Assembly (NCBI GenBank): GCA_963931925.1
Contig: OZ007571.1
Coordinates: 10,134,444 to 10,198,443 of the forward strand
Reading direction: 5' to 3'
Source of the DNA: Onchidella celtica
Lineage: Eukaryota > Mollusca > Gastropoda > Systellommatophora > Onchidiidae
DNA length: 64,000 nt
Below, piece after piece: positions 55,101-64,000 of this stretch. A model generated the notes under the pieces. That model was not told the DNA's origin, made no database searches, and saw only the letters and a program-made list of their open reading frames with translations. Both the position numbers and the translations under genes were made by a program. How positions within the stretch are numbered: position 1 is the stretch's first letter; each line of letters opens with the position of its first letter.

Positions 55101-55654
55101 GGTTGATTAGTGAAGAATTGTAGTAGTTGAAAAACCTACAAGGGGTGGTGTTGTGTTGGTAAATCTTCAGGTAACGGTAGACAGCCTTCCACACAGGTAG
55201 AATTATCACCTTTCTTGCTTCTTCTATTTGGTGCTCGGGACAAAGATCAGAGATTTGGCTGTAAATTCTTCACTTCAGGAGATGCAGTATCATCTGAAAG
55301 CTTTCTAGTGACACAAAGATGGGAGAACTCTGAAACGAGAAAAGAAAGTGATATGACTTGACATTCCACTGCATAAGTGAATCATAATTTGCATCAAATT
55401 AATTTCTCTTCATTTCATTCCCTTTTCAGAATTCCATCCAGTCAAGCATTTATCAATGGATTTGTTATTTTTTACTGGAAATGAATTATGACCTAGTTGT
55501 AGCATGACAGTTATCAAGCTGCTAAATCCCTACCGATGCCAAGGCCAAGCAGATGATAAACATTTAGCATATTTCTTTCACATTATGGAACTTTTATTCT
55601 TTTTTTCGTTCTCAGCGTTAAGGCTCCCCTTTCTTATTTTCTAGTTTTCTAACA
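55101..55654 (-). other. Upstream region of the PLAC8-like gene
   Basis: Probably 5' UTR and an intron, given the acceptor-like site at 55136. No other coding signal. Confidence 0.4.
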
Positions 55655-56145
55655 GCCCTCCCCCTCTCTCCCTCTCCCCCTCCCCTCTCCCCCTCTCTCC
55701 CTCCCCTCTCCCCCTCTCTCCCTCCCCCTCCCCTCTCCCCCTCTCTCCCTCCCCCTCCCCTCTCCCCCTCCCCCTCACCCTCCCCTCTCCCCCTCTCCCC
55801 CTCTCCCTCCCCTCTCTCTCCCTCCCCCTCTCTCCCTCCCCTCTCCCTCTCTCTCTCTCTGTCTTCTCTCCCTCCCTTATTCTCTCCCCTCTCCCCCTCC
55901 CCCTCTCTCCCTCCCCTCTCCCCTCCCCTCTCCCCTCTCCCCTCTCCCCCACCCCTCTCCCTCTCTCTCTCTGTCTTCTCTCCCTCCCTTATTCTCTCTC
56001 TCTACCACTCTCTCTCTCTCTCTGCTCTTCTCTCTCTCTCCTTCTGCCCCCTCTCTCTTCTCTCTCCCTCTCTCTCTCTCTCTCTCTGTCTGCCCCCTCT
56101 CTCTTCTGTCTCTGCTCTCTCTCTTTCTGTCTTCTTCTTCTTCTC
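55655..56145. repeat. ~490-bp polypyrimidine tract
   Basis: Nearly pure C/T on the plus strand, in ccctctcccc-type units, with an internal duplication of a ctgtcttctctccctccctt block at 55860 and 55972 (112 bp apart). Long mirror-like pyrimidine tracts can form triplex (H-DNA). Frames rich in Arg, Glu and Gly on the minus strand are by-products of the repeat. Confidence 0.93.
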
Positions 56146-56254
56146 TCTTTCTGTATGTGCGTGTGTCTCTCCCACTCTTTTGCAATCTAGCCATTAGCGA
56201 CCAGGCAATGGTGCACACAGCCTGAGAGTGAGAGTGAGAGCAGTGAGACCCTTA

Positions 56255-56790
56255 TCTATATAATAAAGCTACAACAAAACCCCTAATAGTCCTATGGACA
56301 CGGAAACTACACAACGCACCGACCTGAAATTTGGCACAAAGAATTATGGGATAGCGAACATTGTTCCTATCGCTATACACAAACAAAACCGTTGGTTATT
56401 TCTGAGTTAATCGGTAAATGCGGTTATAATTAAAGACTAAATTCACGAGAGCGTTTGATCCGAAATTTACGATCAATAAGATAGTGATGTATGTTTCTAA
56501 TAATAGCCCACTTCCGCCTACACATGACGTAATCACTTCCTGCGATGTGTTCACTAACAAACAAACTAACCCGTGCGCAAATCATTGCCATTTGACGGAT
56601 GCTGACGGAATGCGCAGGATGTCAACGCGCAAAGGGAGAGCAGTAAAACTCATCTAAAAACAAACAAACAAACAAACAAAAATAAAATAAAGCTAAAGGA
56701 ACAGGCAAAATGAAGCAGGTCCATAATAATCACCCAGAACTGAAACTAATAAATCGATTTATCCCGGACAGGGCCGGGCAACTCAGCTAG
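56255..56790 (+). mobile_element. Non-autonomous Helitron, copy 3 (intact ends)
   Basis: 536 bp from TCTATATAATAAAGC to a hairpin (cccggacagggccggg) followed 6 bases later by CTAG, then T. All Helitron end features are present. The 3' ~260 bp match copies 1 and 2, including cactttcctgcgatgtgttcac-like and aaacaaacaaacaaa stretches. Confidence 0.75.
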
Positions 56791-59271
56791 TATGTATATA
56801 AATTTTTAACTCCCAGGGACACGGGCCGAGTCGATTTTTATTGCGCACTGGTGAGATACTCAAACCTGAGAAAACCAGTTTTAAGGAAGAAGAAGAAGAA
56901 GGAAGAAGGAAGAAGAAGAAGACAGTTTCAAGATCACGAGGCCAAGTAATTAACATGAAATCCCATGCCAAAACATTTGAAGTGACTAAAAAACATCATT
57001 TTAAACGTATTGACGCAACTTACTGACAAAACAGGTTTGGTTGGTTCTGTCACTTTATTCTGGATCCGATCTTCATGAAACCACCCATTGTGTAACTGGC
57101 GATGTTTTTACAAAACTGACGCACCTATTTGCATTGCCACCGCGTTCAGTTGTGGTGCTACTTGGTATTTTATTCCCTGTTCAGTAACAGTAACTAGAAA
57201 CTCATGGGGAAGCCGGACAACAGAAAGTCTTCAGAGAAGAAACCCCCTTGTTCAACAACAAACTGACAGCACAAACTCTGACGCACGACGAAACAGCATA
57301 GAATCAAAGAGAATACACACTGTAGCACATCATGCGCGCGTCTTTCGATCATCAACAAAAATGCATCACTACAGCATAGAGCATTTTAAATGGATATGCG
57401 CTATATAAATGCTATACATTATTATTATTATATTATACGATAATGAAATTATGGAGCTTCAACATTCTGTTTCCTGTACCCTTGCCATTGTTTTGTTCAA
57501 AGCCTACAATTTAGATTGCAAGTCTGTGAACTGCAAAAGCAAAACAAAAGTTCTGCCCAAGCATTCTGCATACACATAACACATAACATACTTCTAACCC
57601 AGAAGAGAAGCTACGGGAAAACGAATTCAGTATAAAAATTCAAATTAGTCATGCGACAAGCAATGGATGGCTTGTGTGGGCTTGCCGCCTACAGCGACCG
57701 TACCATAATATCCACAAGAAAACTATGGTGTAATAAAGTGTATAAATAACACTGAATAGAACTCCCGACCTCTTAAATTGTACATCAGTCATGCGGCATT
57801 ACACAGGTCTCTACTGTACTGACTGCAAACGCAGCGCCGCGGTTTAGACAAGGCTAGCTGGGAAGGTAACATCAGGGTTTCTGGTAACATCACAATATAG
57901 GTCACGAGTAAGTATTTCGTCAATAAATTGTTGAAAAAGAAACAGGAGAAAAAATGTATACATTTACATGTATTTTCAAACCCAACACATGTAGACAAAG
58001 ATACAAAAGTGTAGATGAAAACTTTGTTACATAATGTCCACAGCCGTAATGTAAGGTTTGCCCATTTTATTTTCACAAACTTAATATTTAATAATTGTAG
58101 AGCTTCAGTTACAACGGCAAAAGTGGGCAAGGTAAGACAACAGAACATTTTGAATGCATGGCGTCCCTCTGACAAGTAAGCCGAGCCGAAGCGAATGATG
58201 TGAAAATAAATTATTTTTAGTAATGGCGTCCGCATGGCTCAGACTACACATAAACAGACAAATGACAATGCTAAACCTCGTACCGGCTAGGATAAATAAG
58301 TCACGTTACGTATGTAACCTTTTCCGCTGGACATATGAATAGGTTAATTTGATAACATTGAGTTCAATGTATTATTTCAGTGTGCAGCTTTTAAACAGAT
58401 GAAGACGTGCTAAGGGGTTATCGGAGACACAGGATATCGAGACAGTTCAATTCGCCAAATTCAGTCCGTCGACTTGCGCGCGTATCATCCATGTCAACAA
58501 TGCAACAATTCGCACCACGCCCATCCATAATTGAACGAAAAAGACTAGTACAATAGAGCTCTGTGAGTAGTAGACACCGTGTTTATACGCGCGCATGTTG
58601 TGGACATAATGTAGTGAAAGAAGGAATGGTCGTCTCGCTCGGTATTCTGTATCTCGGGACTTACCACTGGCAAAAGAGTTAGGAAATATTTTTGGCAGTA
58701 AATCGGCCAAGGGGTCACCCTCTTCGTTGCTTCATTATTCACCGGCTTCACTTATTCATTATGAACGAGCTGTATGATCGGTATGCGGTGGATTTGCAGA
58801 CTACCGCATAGACTACAACACGTTGTTGTGTAGGTGATGGTAGGATGGATTTGTACTGACGTAGAGCCGTTTGGCAGTTGCTGTTTACGTGTGGTGGTTT
58901 GGTTGTTGTTGTTTGAGAAGAGGATGATGACACTCATTCGTCATGAACTAGAAATGTTTGAAAATCAAATTCTACATCCAAGTGAAAATCATGCCAAATT
59001 ATTTTTTTCTGCTCGTGGTTAGAAGTGGAAGCACGAATTGAAATCAATCATAATTCACTAACAAATTTTGTGCAAATGGAAGCCCCCCTTTCTCTAACTG
59101 TCACTCCTTAGAAATGGTATTAATTGTCACTCCTATGTTTAAGGCACGCCTATGTCATGCCCGTCACTCCTTTGTCATGTCACAGCTTTGAACAGCTCGG
59201 GTTGTGGATCAACAAGTAAAGACGTTTTGCTAGGTAGAGGGTTAAATGAACTACTGCAGGCCCATTGCGAA
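56791..59271. other. No gene seen
   Basis: Contains GAA/AAG-rich sequence at 56884-56921 and an ATT run at 57419-57433. Short frames only. Confidence 0.5.
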
Positions 59272-59279
59272 TGACGTCA
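59272..59279 (+). promoter_or_regulatory. CRE-type site (TGACGTCA)
   Basis: A perfect palindromic CREB/ATF site about 90 bp before the ATG of the THAP-like exon. No TATA box is evident. The role is inferred from sequence only. Confidence 0.4.
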
Positions 59280-59369
59280 CAGAGTGTTTTTGTTTTGTAC
59301 TTCCGACACCTAAAATGGCGGGTGGGTCAGCTGACGAGTGTGACCTCGAGATATGTCTAAGCGATTAAA

Positions 59370-59549
59370 ATGCCTGCTGGTTGCATTGCAGTTGTCTGTT
59401 ATGACAGGGGTGGAAAGGATGGATCCAAGCTGGTCAGATTCCCTACCATCCGAGTAAACAAGGGAAAGGAAGTGAAAGAATTGACCGAACGTCTCCAATT
59501 GTGCGTGTACACACGTGTCATTGTTTATTGTAGTGAATTTTTTTTTTAG
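59370..59549 (+). CDS. Probable first exon of a THAP-domain protein
   Basis: A 59-residue frame starting at 59370. It begins MPAGCIAVVC and continues with LVRFP at 21-25 and KEVKELTERL at 34-42. C5-x4-C10, the RFP block and the basic helix match the first half of a THAP zinc-dependent DNA-binding domain. The closing C-x2-H part is missing, as expected if an intron follows; a weak donor (GTGCGT) lies at 59501. Residues after about 43 are probably intronic. It could be a host gene or part of a P-like transposon; the matching second exon was not found in the window. Confidence 0.5.
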   Translation: MPAGCIAVVCYDRGGKDGSKLVRFPTIRVNKGKEVKELTERLQLCVYTRVIVYCSEFFF

Positions 59550-60018
59550 CTCGCCGCCGATTGGTTCGCGACGCCTGAAGTGCTCGCACTCGCAGTGCAA
59601 ATCAGCTCACGAATCAAAATCAGTGCTACCATCGCCATGGTTATGCGTCGGTCCTTACAACTAAAATGACCGATATCCGCAATGGGCCTATATCTTTATG
59701 TCTGTGTACAAAATAAGTCTTTGTTCGAGAAAATACAATCTCCGATTTTTTTAGCTCATTTTTTTTTAAGAAACATAAATAATGTAAAGTATGTGGGATA
59801 ATATTGACACGTTTCTCGTGTGATGCAGCTGAACCACATTGGGCCACTGACACCCGCACATAGGTACCGCATGAAGATATCTCTGACACTCGCACTGTGC
59901 AACTCCACAGATGTTATAATATATCTCCAATCTGCTTATGTCAGCACCGGCACCGATATCTTGGTCGCAACACTGATAAGTAATCCTAAGACTAGGGATT
60001 GACATACCCGCTATTCTA
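59550..60018. other. No gene seen
   Basis: Unrecognised sequence up to the duplicated target of solo LTR D. Confidence 0.5.
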
Positions 60019-60023
60019 TGGTC

Positions 60024-61644
60024 TGTCGCGATGTGGGTTACATGGGGATATTTTTCGACTGACACTCTTTCGAGGTCCGCTCCCACAATCGACGAACACA
60101 CAAAAATAAATACTTGCACTCTAAAAACTAAATAAATCAATTGCTTTCAATTTTAGCAGAACTGTAGGGCAGTTTAATTACAGGAATTAATGTAACAAAT
60201 ATAATTATAAATATAAATATCAATTCAAAGGCAACTGAATCTAACTAATGGAACTACAGCTTTTATAAAGACTAACGTATTCAATCTAACTACTTGCAGG
60301 TCATATGAGTTATATGGCAAAAAGAATCCCCGCACGTGGCGACGGATCTAACAGTTTAAATTCTATTAATTCAATGAGACATGTTAGGATATGGACATTT
60401 CCTCTAGACACGCCATGGAGAATGCTTGTACAACCATGCGTTGTCTGGCGGTAGCTCTGAAACTGTCTTCAAAAGTAAGTAGAACGGTTCACTTTCATCA
60501 TTACAAATTAGTATGGACTCTCACCATGCGGCCCTCACTAGGAGTGAGAGCGCTGGATGTAAACGCTGTGGGTTTATATCAAACCAAGTAGCTTAGGCTC
60601 TGGAGCTTTAAATCAGGCTCCTCACAATGGACTGCTCAACTGCGTCTCTATGTCTCTCATCTGGCTGAGGACTATCGCCGACCACCTCGTAAATGGATTG
60701 TCTACATGTGGCCCAGAACTAAGTTCTGTATGGCCTTAAATACTGGACTGCATCTGCAGCTTACCGTCTAATTCCTGGATTGTGATTGGTGCAACCACTT
60801 CTAGCTCAGCTGCCGAACTGAGTTATTTTAAGTAACAGCCCTACGCAACGACCTTGGGTCGACATCAAAGGTCGAATTACTTCAATACAATATAATGTAA
60901 ATTTAAAGCAATAAATTCTTAACATGTTCAAAACCCCGAGCTTCTACTCTGGATCACGGTATTTTCTGTACGTCAACAGAAGTCTCAATAACATTTAATT
61001 CTTACTCACCCCTTCCCTCTCTATTAAACCTAGTTCAAAACACGAGATATAAAAAGTGCTACTGGCAACCGACCCAGAGGTAGGCCACATCTGCGATTCA
61101 AAGACACTTGCAAGGTCACGATGAAAGCATTCAACATCGACCCCAATGAATGGGAGAACCTTGCAAATGATCGAAGCAGATGGAGACAAAAATTGCGCAG
61201 TGGCACGCTCGCAATAGACTTCAAGGCAAAAGAAACATACCTGACAAAACGACAGAGGCGGAATGAAAACACTCGCCAAAGTGAACCCAAAAGACTGACC
61301 TGCAATCACTGCCATCGCACTCTCGGGTCAAACATTGGTAGAATAAGCCACGAGAGAAGCTGTCAGTCAAAGTGAAAGTGAATATTCTAGCTGCTAAGAC
61401 CGTCTGTAAAGACGCTAAAGGCCATATATATATATATATATCAGTCATGCACACCTACGCTGTCCGTCTATCCTTCCCCACACCTTCTGTCTATCTATTA
61501 TAAAAAAAAACTGTTCAAAACAAATTGTTTACGAGACCAAGTTATGCTGGCTCGCACAATAATTACGTTTGTAAAAATTACTCACTGCTCTCTCACAAAA
61601 ATTTAGTCAGTGGAAACATTTATGAATTAAATCTGTTCTTGACA
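60024..61644. repeat. Solo LTR, family D, copy 2 (TSD TGGTC), carrying a LINE fragment
   Basis: Same ends as 14806-16038 (TGTCGCGATG...CTTGACA), flanked by TGGTC at 60019-60023 and 61645-61649. Without the ~380-bp LINE insertion it would be about 1240 bp. The two copies differ by scattered substitutions and small indels. Confidence 0.9.
61061..61440 (+). mobile_element. 5'-truncated LINE copy inside solo LTR D
   Basis: Matches 47655-48025 of the full-length LINE with one clear substitution (aaatgatcg for aagtgatcg), and ends in a longer TA repeat. It encodes the last ~84 residues of the ORF (61121-61375), including the zinc-knuckle-like end. At the 5' junction the target and the LINE share tgct, a microhomology typical of 5' truncation. 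No target duplication is visible. Confidence 0.92.
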
Positions 61645-61649
61645 TGGTC

Positions 61650-64000
61650 GCATAACACTACTCCTCAACATTCCAATACTTGTGCCCTCGGCTTGTAAAG
61701 CCTAGACTAGTTAAGTGGGTAAATATAAACATCTAGTGTTTGAATAACACTTTACTATCCTATAACTTAGTGCCACAGTGACGTGGACAAGTGACAATAA
61801 ACTATTATGGCAGCTTTCCAGTGTTACCTTTCCCAAGCAATCACTGAACTTTTATCGTGCTGTTAAACAAGTGGAGAAATTTAATGTGCTCTGGATATTG
61901 TTGTTGTTGTTGTGGTATGTTGTTGTTGATGATAATTACTATTAAAGAAATTTGTTATTATTATTATTATTATTGCTTTAGTAGTAGTATTACACAAGTG
62001 CGGTCAAGGACTTACAATGTATTATTGGAGTATCTTCACAAAGGTTGCAAGTCTCACGTACTACAGTTGAGGTATCATACTTTGTTTTCAAGATGCATTT
62101 ATATGTTACTGTTACACTTTGATTTGTTGTATCGTGGACAAGAGTGTGATATGATTAAGTCACAAATTACCATTAGACTAAAATAACTAACGATATACTG
62201 CGTGAGAAATAGACCTGAATTGTCAGTTGTCATATCTCTAAAGTTCTATGTGTACGTGTCCTTCTGGTTAAGTGGCAGAGATAAGCTTGGCTGACGGCCG
62301 TCCACCGGACAGCAAACGTTTGCTTGCATTTGTACGAAATGAGGAAGACAAACGTTACTAGACATTTCAGTTGTCTGGTGCGATAAATGTTCAATGTATC
62401 GGTACGATAACTGAATTTAAATTTCGCATCATGTAAGTTTACACTACTTATTATAAACCTTAAGAGGGTGCGCTGCAGTTTGTAGAAGCTATTGAAATAT
62501 AATATATTATCGGCATGGCCAAACTGCAACAGAAATAAGTTTAATTATTGTTGTTCTGCGTGATCATTAACATTCTATATTCTCATCTAGCTGTAGTGCA
62601 TTCTGCAAATTTTCTCTCCTCAGAAATGAAATCTTCAGTTCTCTTTGTATCAGTTTTCGTGAAATTTCTATGAGCCAAAGGCCCCAAAGATAAACACAAA
62701 GTCAAATTTTAAATTGTTCATTGTAGAATGCCCATCTGCATGTCTTATTTACGTGGCAAATGCCATTCAAATTACACTCTCAGTATTTCATCTGGGTAAT
62801 CCCTGTCTCAGAAAATTACCCTATATCAAATGTATATTGCCAAATACTTCGTTAATTTCAGGATACCCTGACCTATTCTCACTCCAGACAAGTTGAGAAC
62901 ATGATAGGCTGGAATCAACCTGTTGAATAGTTAGTGGGGGAAAGTACATAACTCTGGACCAGGAAGTTTACAGAAAGGCCGAGCGGCAATGATACAAGCA
63001 GAGAACAGGAACCAGTGCAACAAAAATCTGAGCGACAGTTTGGAGCTGGAGACAAAAATGTATACTGGTTAAAGAAAAGAAATACTTGGCGTCGCGGACA
63101 AATCGATCAGGAATACACTTCCTTCTTGATAACTGTTTTCTATTTGAGTCATCTGCATTTCTACCAAAAATGCTGTCTGTCTTCTGTGGGCAAATCCACG
63201 ACCTTTTTTTCACACATGATTTAACGAACAAAACCAACAACAATGTATCCCTTCAAAATTCTGAAAAACACTTACCCGGTACTTTAACAGACAAGATCTC
63301 GTCGAAATCAAAATCACTGATGATTCTGCAAAAATCCTCCAAAGTTCTCAGGCGAGCATTTTTGCTAAGTTTTTTTATGCTTGTTTTGCTTGTGTTGCCA
63401 AATTTTGAGGTTGTTGTAAGTGCTCGTGCGTGAGTGCGAGCATTGATCGGTAACTTTGAAAGCTGAGAGATATAATACAGATGTTACACTGCTGTCGATA
63501 TAGCTATACAGACAGAGGCGTCACCTAAAAGCACTAACTTTCGATACTGAAGTAGTCAAAACTTTAGTCGGAGACCATGAAGCAGCAATGACAAAAATCG
63601 ATACTTTGTGTTGTTTTGAGAGTTTAGAAAGACATGGCCAGATTAACCTACAACTGACACAGGCCTACCCTTTCAGTATCCAGTGGCTCCATTGAAGGTT
63701 GAAAAAAAAAAAAAACGCGTCCAATGGTATTGATGTTCAGACCAGCCCAATAATTCGATATCGAAACAAAAATGGTTAATAATTGATAAGGCAGATGAAC
63801 TGAAAATGTACTTTACGTGTACTTGCAGTCTGGATCGCGTGCTATCGCAAGTCTTAGATTCTGCACTACACAACGATTGTTTAGCTTGACATGGTGCCTG
63901 CCAAGCATCCCAGTGATCAGTTGTTCTGTGTAAACACGAACACGAGCTGCTGATTTCACTTTTCAAAATCCCACACAAATATTACGAACGTATTCTGTAC
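61650..64000. other. No gene seen
   Basis: TTG run at 61898-61912 and ATT run at 61954-61972. Remaining frames are short and unrecognised. Confidence 0.5.

Noticed and set aside
55641..56218. Long Arg/Glu/Gly-rich minus-strand frames
   Set aside because: They are the reverse reading of a C/T-only tract; composition alone keeps them open.
61121..61375. 84-codon frame as an independent gene
   Set aside because: It is the last part of the LINE ORF in a 5'-truncated copy.
63015..63224. Frame with KSERQFGAGDKNVYWLKKR resembling an integrase tail
   Set aside because: The similarity is a short basic stretch; no neighbouring pol motif in any frame supports it.

Overview
The window looks like nuclear DNA of a marine invertebrate animal, most likely a lophotrochozoan such as a mollusc. 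That guess rests on AT-rich, intron-scale spacing, dense transposable elements, Gmr1-type Ty3/gypsy elements, Helitrons ending in CTAGT, an RTE-like LINE and an animal-type PLAC8/cornifelin gene. Nothing looks prokaryotic. Host coding content is small: one clear gene (PLAC8-like, 54.8-55.1 kb, minus) and one probable THAP-domain first exon (59.4 kb, plus).

Layout. 1-9565: element A, a minus-strand Ty3/gypsy retrotransposon with 1.38-kb LTRs and a tRNA-Leu primer site. It is part of a tandem LTR-internal-LTR-internal array of period about 6176 bp that runs off the left edge. 10.8-11.1 and 39.0-39.3 kb: two copies of a ~300-bp inverted-repeat element carrying a decayed THAP start. 14.7-16.4, 19.2-19.5, 20.7-21.4 and 56.3-56.8 kb: non-autonomous Helitrons, the first split by a 1233-bp solo LTR. 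21.6-28.7 kb: element B, minus strand, TSD ACTCT, decayed. 30.9-38.8 kb: element C, plus strand, TSD CCCTT, very young. 42.0-43.3 kb: a different solo LTR, TSD GCTAT, followed by a 37-bp minisatellite. About 44.15-48.03 kb: a full-length LINE with an intact endonuclease/reverse transcriptase ORF. 48.5-51.8 kb: fold-back elements. 55.65-56.15 kb: a ~490-bp polypyrimidine tract. 60.0-61.6 kb: a second copy of the 14.8-kb solo LTR, TSD TGGTC, carrying a 5'-truncated copy of the LINE.

How the parts work together. Elements A, B and C encode Gag (coiled coil, SCAN-like capsid, two CCHC knuckles), protease, integrase, then reverse transcriptase and RNase H. Integrase therefore lies before RT, the order that marks the Gmr1-like branch of Ty3/gypsy. 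A is broken by one frame change inside integrase. B and C both lack the whole integrase catalytic core, yet each is flanked by a perfect 5-bp target duplication. They either moved using integrase supplied in trans or lost the core after insertion. This is the most interesting biology in the window. Insertion order can be read from nesting: Helitron, then solo LTR at 14.8 kb; solo LTR, then LINE fragment at 60 kb; probably a hAT-like element, then element B.
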